Counted from the first letter of the stretch, positions 16,544-25,339 are shown. The stretch is 64,000 nucleotides of DNA from Cupriavidus sp. IDO (GCF_000812465.1 NZ_JWMA01000027.1:1-64000), one strand, 5' to 3'. Notes: generated by a model from the letters alone, not told the origin. Numbers and translations are program-made.

Positions 16544-17308
16544 ATGACCACACATAGCACCGGAACACGTGAAGAATGGCTGGCGGCGCGGCTCGATCTG
16601 CTCAAGGCGGAAAAAGAACTGACGCGGCGCAGCGACGAGCTGGCACGGCAACGCCAGGCGCTGCCGTGGGTCCGCGTCGACAAGGACTACCGCTTCGAGA
16701 CCGATGAAGGAAGTGCCTCGCTGGCGGACCTTTTCGGGGGCCGCTCGCAACTGCTTGTCTACCACTTCATGTTCGGCCCCGATTACAAGGCGGGGTGCCC
16801 GTCCTGCTCGGCGATCGCCGATGGCTTCGACGGCTTTGCCATCCACCTGGCGAACCACGACGTCATGCTCCTGGCGGTGTCGCGCGCGCCGCTCGCGAAG
16901 CTGCAGGCATACAAGCGGCGGATGGGCTGGACGTTCCCCTGGGCGTCCTCGCTCGACAGCGACTTCAATTTCGACTTCAATGTCTCGATTACCGAGGCGC
17001 AACAGCGCGAGGGCAGCGTCGAATACAACTACCAGCGTGGCGGCCACGCGATGGAACAGGCACAGGTCCCGGAGCCGGTCGCCCAGTTCGCGGCTGCCTG
17101 CGGCACCGACGCGCCCACATACACGCGCGACCGGCCGGGCATGAGTGCGTTCGTGCTCGAGGACGGCGTGGTCTATCACACCTATTCCACCTATGCGCGC
17201 GGGCTGGATGGACTCTGGGGCATGTACCAGTGGCTCGACCGCGCCCCAAGGGGGCGCAACGAGAGCGGCGTGTGGTGGCGCCGGCACGACGAGTACGACA
17301 AGCGCTAA
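16544..17308 (+). CDS. DUF899 family, thioredoxin-fold protein
   Basis: 254 residues. The DUF899 pattern is complete: REEWLAARLDLLKAEKELTR, LPWVRVDKDYRFETDEG, LLVYHFMFGPDYKAGCPSCS, FPWASSLDSDFNFDF and the terminal LDGLWGMYQWLDRAPRGRNE. GCPSC is a CxxC-type motif as in peroxiredoxin/thioredoxin-fold proteins, so a redox role is plausible. Cytoplasmic. The start at 16544 has ggaggg 7 bases upstream; the earlier ATG at 16529 sits in front of that ribosome site and is unlikely. Divergent from the HTH gene across 88 bases. Confidence 0.85.
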   Translation: MTTHSTGTREEWLAARLDLLKAEKELTRRSDELARQRQALPWVRVDKDYRFETDEGSASLADLFGGRSQLLVYHFMFGPDYKAGCPSCSAIADGFDGFAIHLANHDVMLLAVSRAPLAKLQAYKRRMGWTFPWASSLDSDFNFDFNVSITEAQQREGSVEYNYQRGGHAMEQAQVPEPVAQFAAACGTDAPTYTRDRPGMSAFVLEDGVVYHTYSTYARGLDGLWGMYQWLDRAPRGRNESGVWWRRHDEYDKR

Positions 17309-17353
17309 GGCGTGCCATCGGGGCGGCGGGCGGATGCGCTGCTCCGGCGCACG

Positions 17354-17893
17354 CTAGCGGGCAGTGCACCTGATGTTCGAGCTTCTGAGGCGCGCGACGA
17401 ATGCAGCCGCCTTGGAAGCGCAAATTCCCGGGTCATTGCTGGAGCGCCAGATGACCTGCGGGGCACCGCCTCCGGTCCTGTAGACAGCTTCACATCGCCT
17501 TCCGGTTGAGGAGACCGTCACCGTGCGATGCGGACCATTTCCGGTGCAGACATATGATGCGACGGAACCGCCGTCGGGCGAGGCCCCCTTCGCTGCAGCT
17601 TTGGCGGGAGGCATGGAGTTTTCGTGACCAGGCTGGTCAGGCGGCTGTTGAACCTGCGGCGGTGGCGGCACCGGCGTGTCGGCAGGCGCAGAATCCGGGG
17701 AACTGCTTTTCGGTGTGATCCCGGTAATTGGCGCGGGGATCGTGCAACCGGGTCTTGGCACACACTTGCATCCGACCCCGAACATGCCGCACTTCTCATA
17801 TTGGCAATCCGGGCACGCGGACCAGGCCAACGGCGGCCAGATGCCGAGCGCCAGTGCGATGCAGAGGCAGTGTCGTACTCGCAGGGACACCAT
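17354..17893 (-). CDS. Secreted cysteine-rich protein of unknown function
   Basis: 179 residues. A signal peptide (about 1-25, ending PPLAWSA) leads to a short cysteine cluster, CPDCQYEKCGMFGVGCKCVP, with six cysteines, then a proline-rich linker (PVPPPPQVQQPPDQPG), and a C-terminal domain of about 65 residues with three more cysteines (YVCTGNGPHRTVTVSSTGRRC, then DPGICASK and IRCTAR). Export and disulfide bonding are likely. ggaggg precedes the start at 17893 by 7 bases. I do not recognise the family. It is convergent with the DUF899 gene. Confidence 0.65.
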   Translation of the reverse strand: MVSLRVRHCLCIALALGIWPPLAWSACPDCQYEKCGMFGVGCKCVPRPGCTIPAPITGITPKSSSPDSAPADTPVPPPPQVQQPPDQPGHENSMPPAKAAAKGASPDGGSVASYVCTGNGPHRTVTVSSTGRRCEAVYRTGGGAPQVIWRSSNDPGICASKAAAFVARLRSSNIRCTAR

Positions 17894-18065
17894 GTCAGAG
17901 CCCTCCAGTAGAGCTTGCTAGAGCGGTGTCGGACCGACTTGCCCGGTCGCCTCGGACCCGATGCCATACCTCTCGTTGCACCGATTATAGGAGTCGGGCG
18001 CTTCGCAAATTCGCGCGATCGGCCGGATTGCGCACAGTCAGTCATTTCAGCCGGATAAAGGCCTG

Positions 18066-18923
18066 TTACCGCGCCTTTCCGGCAATCACCAGCGCAATGC
18101 CGCCAAGCACCGCGGCGGAGCTGGCCACCAGCCGCAAGGTCAGTGATTCGCCCAGCAGCACGATGCCGCCCGCCGCGGTGATGACCGGCACGCTCAGTTG
18201 CACGCTCGCGGCGGTGGCGGCTTTCAGATGCTGCACCACGGCATACCAGATCACATAGCCAATCCCGGACGTCAGCGCGCCGGACAGCAGCGCGTAGCCG
18301 AGTCCGGCACTGTCCGGAGAGCGCTGCGACAGCATCAGCAGACTGAGCGCAATCGCAAATGGCACGGCCCGCAGGAAATTGCCGGCGGTGGTCATGGTGG
18401 CATCAGACGCCCCTTTGCCGCGCAGGGAATACACGCCCCAGGCGATGCCGGCCGCGATCATGAGCAGCGAAGAGACCAGCGGCGGCGCCGCAAGTCCGGG
18501 CAGCACCAGCCACACCAGCCCGGCCAGCGCCAGCATCAGCCCCAGCCACTGCTGCCCCTGCAGGCGTTCGCCCGCGTACAGGCCGTAGCCGATCATGGTT
18601 GCCTGCACCGCGCCGAACAGCAGCAGGGCGCCGGTGCCGGCCGGCAGGCGGATATAGGCATAGGAGAACGCGGCCGCATAGGCGAACAGCGCCAGCGCCG
18701 AATACCAGCTCCCGCCGGTGCCGCGCTGCATGCCAGGGCTGCGAAGCCTGCGCCTTGCCAGCCCGATTACCCACAGCACGCCAGCGGCCGACGCGACCCT
18801 GGCGAGCGTGAAGCTTGCCGCGTCGATGGCGGTGCCCTTTAACGCCAGCCGGCACAAGAGCGAATTGCCGGCAAAGGCGAGCATTGTCAGCGCCGTCAGC
18901 AAGGCAATGCGCGCACGCAACAT
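18066..18923 (-). CDS. DMT superfamily (EamA) transporter
   Basis: 285 residues with about ten hydrophobic segments in two EamA repeats: FAGNSLLCRLALKGTAIDAA begins repeat one and GIAWGVYSLRGKGASDATM begins repeat two; the second ends in PVITAAGGIVLLGESLTLRL. These inner-membrane carriers usually export amino acids or metabolites. The start at 18923 lies 20 bases after the stop of the tartronate semialdehyde reductase gene, so the two form an operon; an upstream start at 18977 would overlap that gene. Substrate unknown. Confidence 0.85.
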   Translation of the reverse strand: MLRARIALLTALTMLAFAGNSLLCRLALKGTAIDAASFTLARVASAAGVLWVIGLARRRLRSPGMQRGTGGSWYSALALFAYAAAFSYAYIRLPAGTGALLLFGAVQATMIGYGLYAGERLQGQQWLGLMLALAGLVWLVLPGLAAPPLVSSLLMIAAGIAWGVYSLRGKGASDATMTTAGNFLRAVPFAIALSLLMLSQRSPDSAGLGYALLSGALTSGIGYVIWYAVVQHLKAATAASVQLSVPVITAAGGIVLLGESLTLRLVASSAAVLGGIALVIAGKAR

Positions 18924-18942
18924 GGGCAGCCGCGCTTTGTCT

Positions 18943-19845
18943 TCAGGCGGCCGGCTTCGGCGTGTCGCCGATGGCAAAGGACGACAGATGCTCGATGGCC
19001 TTCACCAGGCCCGAGTGATCCCAGCCCGCGCCGCCGAGCCCGTCGCAGACATTGAACAGCTGCTGGCACGACGCCGTGTTCGGCAGGCTCATGCCCAGCT
19101 TGCGCGCGGTCGACAGCGCCAGGTCCAGGTCCTTCTGGTGCAGTGCGATGCGGAAGCCCGGGTCGAACGTGCGCTTGATCATGCGCTCGCCATGGACCTC
19201 CAGGATGCGCGAACTGGCAAAGCCGCCCATCAGCGCCTCGCGCACGCGTGCCGGATCGGCGCCGGCGCGGGCGGCCAGCACCAGCGCCTCGCTGACGGCC
19301 TCGATGGTCAGCGCGACGATCACCTGGTTGGCAACCTTGGCCACCTGCCCGTCGCCCACCGCGCCCACCAGCGTGATGTTCTTGCCCATCAGCTGCAGCA
19401 GCGGCAGCACACGATCGAAGACCGCCTGCTTGCCGCCGGCCATGATCGACAGCGTGCCCGCCTTGGCGCCGACTTCCCCGCCGGAGACCGGCGCGTCGAT
19501 GTACTCGCCGCCCGCTGCCTCGATACGGCGGGCGAACTCGCGCGTCTCGATGGGCGAGATCGAGCTCATGTCGATCACCGTCGCGCCCCTGGCCAGCCCG
19601 GCCGCGACACCGTTCTCGCCAAACAGCACGCGTTCCACGTCGGGCGTGTCTGGCAGCATCAGGATGACAACCTCCGACTGCCTGGCGACCTCGGCGGCGC
19701 TGGCGCATGCCTGGATGCCGGCATCCTGCAGGGCCTGCGGCACGCCGCTGCGCGTGTGCGCGAAGAGGGTGTGGCCGCCGTTCAGCAGGTGCTGCGCCAT
19801 CGGCGTGCCCATCACGCCCAGTCCGATGAATCCGATCTTGCTCAT
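18943..19845 (-). CDS. glxR: 2-hydroxy-3-oxopropionate (tartronate semialdehyde) reductase
   Basis: 300 residues, beta-hydroxyacid dehydrogenase family, NAD(P)H-dependent reduction of tartronate semialdehyde to D-glycerate. The Rossmann motif GFIGLGVMGTPMA is at residues 4-17, the substrate motif DAPVSGGEVGAKAGTLSIM at about 118-136, the catalytic-lysine region GQVAKVANQVIV at about 165-176. The GarR/GlxR end EHLSSF is present. The start at 19845 is the only ATG with the Rossmann motif correctly placed. The glyoxylate carboligase partner is not in the window. Other beta-hydroxyacid reductions are possible. Confidence 0.85.
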   Translation of the reverse strand: MSKIGFIGLGVMGTPMAQHLLNGGHTLFAHTRSGVPQALQDAGIQACASAAEVARQSEVVILMLPDTPDVERVLFGENGVAAGLARGATVIDMSSISPIETREFARRIEAAGGEYIDAPVSGGEVGAKAGTLSIMAGGKQAVFDRVLPLLQLMGKNITLVGAVGDGQVAKVANQVIVALTIEAVSEALVLAARAGADPARVREALMGGFASSRILEVHGERMIKRTFDPGFRIALHQKDLDLALSTARKLGMSLPNTASCQQLFNVCDGLGGAGWDHSGLVKAIEHLSSFAIGDTPKPAA

Positions 19846-19941
19846 GTCAGTGTCCGGTTGATTGTTCTGCCCGCATGCCGGGTGCTGGCTGCAAGGCTTG
19901 TCATGATGATAGTCAGTGAGGCACTGGGAGTGATCAAGGGA

Positions 19942-19974
19942 AAGCCCCGTCGCCGTGTGACGGTGACGGGGCTT
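19942..19974 (-). terminator. Strong hairpin terminating the LexA-controlled gene
   Basis: Ten-base arms aagccccgtc and gacggggctt enclose an inner ccgt/acgg stem. On the minus strand a T-rich stretch (ctttccctt) follows. It sits 23 bases after the stop codon at 19997. Confidence 0.65.
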
Positions 19975-19996
19975 CATGATACGGCAGCCGGGTGGC

Positions 19997-20275
19997 TCAG
20001 GCGTGAGGGGCCGGGGAGGCCTGGCCGAGAATCTCGCGGATCCGGGCCAGGTAGCGCTCGCCGACAGCGCGGTGCGCGCGTGCCGATTCCTCGGCAAATT
20101 CCCGGCGAGTGGGCGGCCGGATGCCCAGGCTGCGGCAAATGGTGGACAGGTATGGCTTGCGCGCCCCGGCCAGCCGCGTCGCGGCAGCCTGCAGGGCGGC
20201 GTCGCCGATACGCCCGCGCAACCACGCCAGAACCTGGCGGTCATAGTCGTTCTGAACCCGGATCAGATGTTCCAT
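19997..20275 (-). CDS. Small unknown protein under LexA control
   Basis: 92 residues, beginning MEHLIRVQNDYDRQVLAWLR and containing a middle AGARKPYLSTICRSLGIRPP and ending RYLARIREILGQ. The composition is charged and helical, with no membrane segment; KPYLSTICRSLGIRPPTRRE could be a helix-turn-helix-like segment. I do not recognise the family. The start at 20275 has gggag 6 bases upstream and leaves a 30-base leader; the earlier ATG at 20299 would be almost leaderless. A promoter with -35 TTGCCA (20339-20334), 16-bp spacer and -10 TATATT (20317-20312) is covered by a LexA box. It is expressed alone, between a DUF445 gene and a terminator. SOS induction is a strong inference; the function is not known. 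Confidence 0.75.
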   Translation of the reverse strand: MEHLIRVQNDYDRQVLAWLRGRIGDAALQAAATRLAGARKPYLSTICRSLGIRPPTRREFAEESARAHRAVGERYLARIREILGQASPAPHA

Positions 20276-20304
20276 GTGCAGCTCCCACTGTTCATCCATA
20301 CAGT

Positions 20305-20324
20305 TACTGTAAATATATACAGTA
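20305..20324 (-). promoter_or_regulatory. LexA (SOS) box over the promoter of the small gene
   Basis: The + strand reads tactgtaaatatatacagta. It matches the E. coli-type CTGT-N8-ACAG operator with the outer TA/TA positions and an A+T-only centre, differing from the ideal TACTGTATATATATACAGTA at one base. It overlaps the predicted -10 (20312-20317), so LexA bound here should block RNA polymerase. Confidence 0.85.
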
Positions 20325-20414
20325 TCCGGGAATTGGCAAGGGCCGCATCAGTGGAATGAGCGCTTTCAGGCATGCATGCCGGCTGGTCAAAGCCGAAGCC
20401 CTCGCCGCGCCTGA

Positions 20415-21704
20415 CTAGGCCAGCAGCACCGCCCCCGCATGGAGAAGCACGCCGACAGCGCCACCGACGAAGGTGCCGTTGATGCGTATGTACTGGAGAT
20501 CGGGCCCGATCTCGGCCTCGATCTTCCGGCTGACTTCATCGGCGTTCCAGCTCTGCACGACTTCGGTGATCAGCGCGGAAATCTGGCGCCCGTAGCGCAG
20601 CATCATGGTGCGCACGAGATCCAGCCACCATGCATTGAGCTTTTGCTGGATGCCCGGATCCTCCGAAACGGATTTGCCGATGGAAGCCAGCGCGGCGGCC
20701 ATCGTGTCGCGGATCAGGGACCGTTCGCTGCCGATATCGGCGCTCAGGCGCGTTCGCGCGCGTTCCCAGAGGATCCGGTAGTAGTCCTCCCGCCTGAGAT
20801 ACCGGATGCAGTCCCGCATCCATGCCTTGCCGACACGCCGATAGTCGTCGGAGGCCTGCAGCTTGCCGATCAGTTCCTGCACGGCGGCGTCGAACTGCTG
20901 GCGCAGCTCGTGATCCGGATTCGCGACGACTTCATGCAGCAGGGCAATGATGCCTTCCACGAACTTGTTGACGATATAGGCATCGAGCAGGGCAGGCGTG
21001 TACCTCGATGCCTCGCCGAACTTTGCCTTGACCATATCCGAGTTGGCGACGAGCCAGCGCTCCAGCGCCCGCAGCCCGTGGTCCAGCAGCGGCTGATGGC
21101 GATCGCCTTCGGTCAGGATCGTCAGGACATTGCCGGCCAGGCGGGACACGTCGAGCGTGCGCAGTTGCGGCACCACCGTGCGTTCGAAGAAGCGCGCGGC
21201 TTCCTTGCCGTCGAAGCTGCGCAGCAGGGCGGGAACCGAGTCAGCGACGGAGTTGGCGATGATCCTGCTGTTTTCCGGCCGGGCCAGCCAGGCGGCCACG
21301 GCTCCGGCCGTGTTCTGGCCGCGGAGCCTGTCGACGACGATCTCGGGCGTCAGGAAGTTCTGTTCAACGAAGCTGCCCAGGCCACTGGCAATCCGCGCCT
21401 GGTTCCGCGGAATGACTGCCGTGTGCGGGACCGGAATGCCGAACGGATGCCGGAACAGCGCCACCACGGCGTACCAGTCGGCGATGGCGCCCACGGTGCC
21501 CGCCTCGGCGAAGGCGCGCAGCCATGCCAGCGCCGGATAGTCGCGCTGGAAGATGATGCTGACGACCAGCAGGCCGATCATGCAGGCGAGCAGGCCCGTT
21601 GCGGTGGCCCGCATGCGGGTCAGCCGCTGCTGCTTCAGCAGTTCAGGCGCACTGGCCGCAGCCATGCGCCTGCCGGCCCTGTTGCCGGTCAGATCGCTCA
21701 ACAC
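20415..21704 (-). CDS. DUF445 family membrane-anchored protein
   Basis: 429 residues. One strong TM segment near residues 34-52 (ATGLLACMIGLLVVSIIF), then WLRAFAEAGTVGAIADWYAV and ALFRHPFGIPVPHTAVIPRNQ, the signature of DUF445 (YjiN-type) proteins, then a long helical region and a hydrophobic C-terminus (GTFVGGAVGVLLHAGAVLLA). The function of the family is unknown. Start at the GTG at 21704, which overlaps the end of phaZ by 7 bases; an ATG at 21665 is the alternative. The overlap ties it to the PHA transcript. Confidence 0.85.
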   Translation of the reverse strand: MLSDLTGNRAGRRMAAASAPELLKQQRLTRMRATATGLLACMIGLLVVSIIFQRDYPALAWLRAFAEAGTVGAIADWYAVVALFRHPFGIPVPHTAVIPRNQARIASGLGSFVEQNFLTPEIVVDRLRGQNTAGAVAAWLARPENSRIIANSVADSVPALLRSFDGKEAARFFERTVVPQLRTLDVSRLAGNVLTILTEGDRHQPLLDHGLRALERWLVANSDMVKAKFGEASRYTPALLDAYIVNKFVEGIIALLHEVVANPDHELRQQFDAAVQELIGKLQASDDYRRVGKAWMRDCIRYLRREDYYRILWERARTRLSADIGSERSLIRDTMAAALASIGKSVSEDPGIQQKLNAWWLDLVRTMMLRYGRQISALITEVVQSWNADEVSRKIEAEIGPDLQYIRINGTFVGGAVGVLLHAGAVLLA

Positions 21705-22540
21705 GATGCCTGTCGAAGGAATTTCCGGATCACGGGTGCAACATCTCCTGCGCGTGCAATCAGAAACAGGTGGCCGTCATCGATGACGTGAAGCTTCGCC
21801 TTGGGAATGCGCGCGGCCAGTATCCTGGCGTTGGTGAGCGGCACGATGGGGTCGTCATTGCCGTGCATGACCAGCGTGCACTGGCGTAGTGTACCGAGCC
21901 AGGGCAGGCTGCTCCACCCCCATGCGGCCAGCAGCTGGTAGACGTAGCCCCGCCCCCGCGGTGGCTGGATATGCCGGGCGTGCTCGGTCAACAGGTGAGC
22001 ATTGGTGCGATAGGCGCCTCCGTAGATCTCCGCGCCGATCTTCGCCAGGTAGGCCGGGTCCGTATAGCGGCGCGGCATGACCAGTTTCGACAGGACCGAG
22101 AGCTTGCCCGGCACCATGATCACGCCGGGCGATGTCGCGGCCAGGATGAGCCGGCGGCATCGCGTCGGATACAGGTGCGCAAACTGCTGAGCGAGCGCAC
22201 CGCCCCACGATACGCCCAGGACATCGACCGGTCCGTGATGGCCGAGCCGCGTGAGCAGCTTGTCAGCCATCACGGCGAGGTTCGAGAAGCGATAGGGCAC
22301 CAGCGGCACCGGCGAGCCGCCGACGCCGGGCACATCGAAAATAATGACGCGGACGTCCCCGAGCGCCTCGGCGAAGGGCTCGACCAGCTCAAGATTGGCG
22401 CCGATGCCATTGAAAACCAGCAACGGCGGCGACGCGTCGCTGCCGGGGCGGATGCCCACACGCAGCGCCTGGCCATCCAGGTCGATGGTCTGGATCTGCA
22501 AGGCGCTGGCCGCCTCGGGGCTGATTTCTGGTTCACGCAT
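21698..22540 (-). CDS. phaZ: Intracellular medium-chain PHA depolymerase
   Basis: 280 residues, alpha/beta hydrolase fold. The sequence LLVFNGIGANLELVEPFAEA, FDVPGVGGSPVP and VLGVSWGGALAQQFAHLYP is very close to Pseudomonas PhaZ. The likely triad is Ser111 in GVSWGG, Asp230 in HGNDDPIVP and His257 in DDGHLF. It releases 3-hydroxyacids from stored medium-chain-length PHA at the granule surface. Start at 22540; the gene lies 66 bases downstream of the phasin gene. The degree of match to the Pseudomonas enzyme makes the call strong; a lipase of related type is the alternative. Confidence 0.88.
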   Translation of the reverse strand: MREPEISPEAASALQIQTIDLDGQALRVGIRPGSDASPPLLVFNGIGANLELVEPFAEALGDVRVIIFDVPGVGGSPVPLVPYRFSNLAVMADKLLTRLGHHGPVDVLGVSWGGALAQQFAHLYPTRCRRLILAATSPGVIMVPGKLSVLSKLVMPRRYTDPAYLAKIGAEIYGGAYRTNAHLLTEHARHIQPPRGRGYVYQLLAAWGWSSLPWLGTLRQCTLVMHGNDDPIVPLTNARILAARIPKAKLHVIDDGHLFLIARAGDVAPVIRKFLRQASC

Positions 22541-22606
22541 TCGGGTGGCTTTCCGTGTGGGGTACCGCGTTCAGAAGGGCCGGCGTTCGGCGTGCCGGCC
22601 GCCGGG

Positions 22607-23029
22607 TCACTTGCCGGGCTGCAGGCGCGCCTTGAATTCCTCGACGTTCTCGGCCACGCGCTTGCTGATCACCGCGAAGCAGTCCGCCTGGGTCTTCCAG
22701 GCAGTATCGACCAGATCCTGCGTGTTCGTCACGGCCTTGCGCAAGCCCTGCTGAAGCAGTTCGCCGCTGCTCTCGGATGCCTTCGCACCCGGGGTCGTAC
22801 GTTGTGCGATCAGCGTTTGCACGTCTGCCATGGCCGCGCGCAGGAAATCGGCCTGCTTCTGGCCGAGCGACTGGATGCCGGAAAGTGCTGTGCCGTTGGC
22901 AGCCAACAGCGCTTCGATATCCTTGCGGCGCGACTCCATGATCGCGCTGGCGTCGAGGCCCGGCAGCCTGAACTGCCTGATCATGCTGGTGTACTGGGTG
23001 AACAGGTTGTTCGGTGTGGTGGATTCCAT
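22607..23029 (-). CDS. Phasin family protein
   Basis: 140 residues, all-helical. FRLPGLDASAIMESRRKDIE and LLAANGTALSGIQSLGQKQ, then a TAWKTQADCFAVISKRVAEN-type amphipathic helix, match the phasin family. Phasins coat PHA granules, control their size and stop unspecific protein binding. The start at 23029 has ggaga 7-9 bases upstream; longer frames in the region are shadows of phaC. It lies 62 bases downstream of phaC in the same direction. Confidence 0.85.
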   Translation of the reverse strand: MESTTPNNLFTQYTSMIRQFRLPGLDASAIMESRRKDIEALLAANGTALSGIQSLGQKQADFLRAAMADVQTLIAQRTTPGAKASESSGELLQQGLRKAVTNTQDLVDTAWKTQADCFAVISKRVAENVEEFKARLQPGK

Positions 23030-23091
23030 GATGAAGATCTCCGGATAGAGCGGCTGTGAAAACTTGAGTCGTGCAGGCCAGCCCGGCCGCG

Positions 23092-24795
23092 TCACTCGGC
23101 GAAATAAGTTCCTGGCGCGGCGGCAAGCGGCGGATGGCGCTTGTTGCCGGCCTTTGCCGGCGCCGGGCGCAGCTCGCCGGAACGCTCGGCCAGCCACTGG
23201 CGCCAGTTGTCCCACCAGGAGTCCGCTTCGGGCCTGGCGCTCAGGAGCCAGTCGTCGGGGCTCTCCGGCAGTTCCGGGTTGAGGAAGTACTTCGCCTTCG
23301 GGTTGCCGGGCGGGTTGATCAGGCTCTGGATATGGCCGCTCGAGCTCAGCACGAAGCGGGTATTGCCGCCAAAGGTGCGGGCGGTGTTGTAGACACCCTT
23401 CCATGGCGTGATGTGATCCGTAATGCCGGCCACCACGTACTTGTCGCACGACACCTCGGACAGGTCGATCGGCGTGCCGAGCACGGTCAGCGCGCCAGGC
23501 TTGGCGAACAGGTTGCCGGCAAAGATGTCGAGCAACTGGCCATGGAACTTCGCCGGCAGGCGCGTGGTGTCGTTGTTCCAGTACAGGATGTCGAACACCG
23601 GCGGCGCGTTGCCCAGCAGGTAGTTGTTGACCCAGTAGTTCCACACCAGGTCATTGGGCCGCATCCAGGCGAATACGCGCCCCATGTCCTCGCCCTCCAG
23701 CACGCCCTTCAGGATGCTGGCCTGCTTGGCCGCCGAAATGCTTTCCGGCGTGGCAAACAGACCGATCTGCGAATCGGCGGTACTGTCGAGCACGGCCACC
23801 ATCAGCGTGGACGCGTTCACGAGCTTCTCCTTGTGGGCCTCCAGGTGGCCGAGCAGCGCCGCCATCGTCATGGCACCGGAGCAGGCCCCATGCAGGTTCA
23901 CATCATCGCTGCCCGTGATGTCGCGGATCGCGGCGATGGCTTCGATCAGCGCGCTGACATAAGTGTCGAGATCCCAGTCGCGATGCTCGATCGCCGGATT
24001 GCGCCAGCTCACGACAAACACCTGGAACTGGTTCCGGAGCATGTAGTCGACAATGCTCTTGCCTTCGGACAAGTCGAAGATATAGAACTTGTTGATCTGC
24101 GGCGGCACGATCAGCTGCGGGCGCGCATACACGTTGGGCGTGGACGGCGTGTACTGGATCAGTTCGAGCACCTCGTTGCGGAACACCACCGAACCCGGCG
24201 AGGTGCCGAGATTCCTGCCGACCTCGAACGCGCTCTTGTCCACCTGGGACGGCATGCCCTGGTTCGTCAGCGCATCGGTGACGATATTGCGCAGGCCGGA
24301 GATCAGGCTGGCGCCACCGGACTCGATGATCTTCCTCAGCGCGGCTGGGTTGCCGAGGAGCGTATTGGTCGGCGACAGCGCGTCGGTCATCAACGAGAGC
24401 ACGAATTGGGCGCGCTCCTTGCTCTTGTCATCCAGGGCCGAGCGCTCGACGAAGCCAGACAGCGCATTGCACCACGCCAGGTAGCCTTGCATCGACATGC
24501 GGTACAGCGGATTGTCCTGCCAGGCCGGGTCCGAGAACCGCCGGTCACCCTTCTGCGGCGCAGTCGTCGATTTGCCGGCCAGCACCGACATCAGCTCGCG
24601 TGCCAGTGCGGCTTCCTGCTCCAGCCATTGCACCGGATGCCGCACGGCCTGCATGCCGATCTGTTGCGCGGTGGCCATGATGTCGCCCGGGCGCACGCCG
24701 ATAAACGGGTTGGGCCCGCGCGAGCGTGGCTTGTCCTGGGTCGCGCTTGCGTCCGCTGTGCCGGTGCTGTCGCGCGTTTCGATTATTGCCGTCAT
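23092..24795 (-). CDS. phaC: Class II-like poly(3-hydroxyalkanoate) synthase
   Basis: 567 residues, close to the 559 of Pseudomonas PhaC1. The lipase-box variant GACSG is at 303-307, with the catalytic Cys305; the other triad members would be Asp460 (GITDHITPW) and His488 (SSSGHIQSLINP). RPQLIVPPQINKFYIFDLSE and FVVSWRNP are strongly conserved synthase blocks. GACSG rather than GFCVG, and the length, place it in the class II group, which polymerises C6-C14 (R)-3-hydroxyacyl-CoA. The start at 24795 has gaggagac upstream; the ORF from 24846 has no site. The hydratase and ligase genes upstream can supply the substrate. Confidence 0.9.
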   Translation of the reverse strand: MTAIIETRDSTGTADASATQDKPRSRGPNPFIGVRPGDIMATAQQIGMQAVRHPVQWLEQEAALARELMSVLAGKSTTAPQKGDRRFSDPAWQDNPLYRMSMQGYLAWCNALSGFVERSALDDKSKERAQFVLSLMTDALSPTNTLLGNPAALRKIIESGGASLISGLRNIVTDALTNQGMPSQVDKSAFEVGRNLGTSPGSVVFRNEVLELIQYTPSTPNVYARPQLIVPPQINKFYIFDLSEGKSIVDYMLRNQFQVFVVSWRNPAIEHRDWDLDTYVSALIEAIAAIRDITGSDDVNLHGACSGAMTMAALLGHLEAHKEKLVNASTLMVAVLDSTADSQIGLFATPESISAAKQASILKGVLEGEDMGRVFAWMRPNDLVWNYWVNNYLLGNAPPVFDILYWNNDTTRLPAKFHGQLLDIFAGNLFAKPGALTVLGTPIDLSEVSCDKYVVAGITDHITPWKGVYNTARTFGGNTRFVLSSSGHIQSLINPPGNPKAKYFLNPELPESPDDWLLSARPEADSWWDNWRQWLAERSGELRPAPAKAGNKRHPPLAAAPGTYFAE

Positions 24796-24842
24796 TGTTG
24801 TCTCCTCATGCCTCGTGTCTTGCCCTGGTGCCAGCCGATGTG

Positions 24843-25307
24843 TCATGCCACCAGCAGCGCCAGTGTTTCCGCGAGCAGCGCCGGCTTGCTTTCGCCGTCG
24901 ATCTGCAGTTCATTCGCCATCTTCACCATGTAGCGCCCGTTGCCCTTGTCCTCGACGGACAGCAGGGTCACGCGGCTGCGCACCCGGGAACCGGTTTTCA
25001 CCGGCGCCATGAAGCGCACCTTGTCCAGTCCGTAGTTCAGCCCGGAGGACGCGTCCTTCGGAATCAGCCCGATCTCGATGGCCAGCGACGCCAGCAACGA
25101 GAGCGTCAGGTAGCCGTGCGCGATGGTTCCGCCGAACGGGCTTTCGCGTTTTGCGCGCCCCACGTCAACATGGATCCATTGCTTGTCGCCAGTGCATTGC
25201 GCGAAGGCGTCGATGCGTGCCTGGTCGACAAGTACCCAGTCCGAAACGCCCAGTTCCCGGCCGACAAATTTGCCGAGCGTGGCCATGCTGTATCCAGGAA
25301 TGCTCAT
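24843..25307 (-). CDS. MaoC/PhaJ-type (R)-specific enoyl-CoA hydratase
   Basis: 154 residues, single hot-dog domain. The hydratase-2 motif is clear: IDAFAQCTGDKQWIHVDVGR with catalytic Asp41 and His46, then SPFGGTIAHGYLTLSL. It would hydrate 2-enoyl-CoA to (R)-3-hydroxyacyl-CoA, the direct substrate of PHA synthase. A ribosome site aaggaaa precedes the start at 25307. The gene is 48 bases upstream of phaC and 33 downstream of the ligase gene, so the three are one transcript. A NodN-like role outside PHA is possible but the context argues against it. Confidence 0.85.
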   Translation of the reverse strand: MSIPGYSMATLGKFVGRELGVSDWVLVDQARIDAFAQCTGDKQWIHVDVGRAKRESPFGGTIAHGYLTLSLLASLAIEIGLIPKDASSGLNYGLDKVRFMAPVKTGSRVRSRVTLLSVEDKGNGRYMVKMANELQIDGESKPALLAETLALLVA

Positions 25308-25339
25308 GATCGTGTTTCCTTGAAATCGTTGGAGAAAGC

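Noticed and set aside
18943..19845. Idea that glxR and garD form one galactarate route in this window
   Set aside because: They are 35 kb apart and on opposite strands, and the aldolase linking them (GarL) is not present, so a functional link cannot be claimed.
23071..24933. 620-codon plus-strand frame opposite phaC
   Set aside because: It is the antisense of the synthase coding strand; high-G+C codon bias keeps it open. No domain in the translation.
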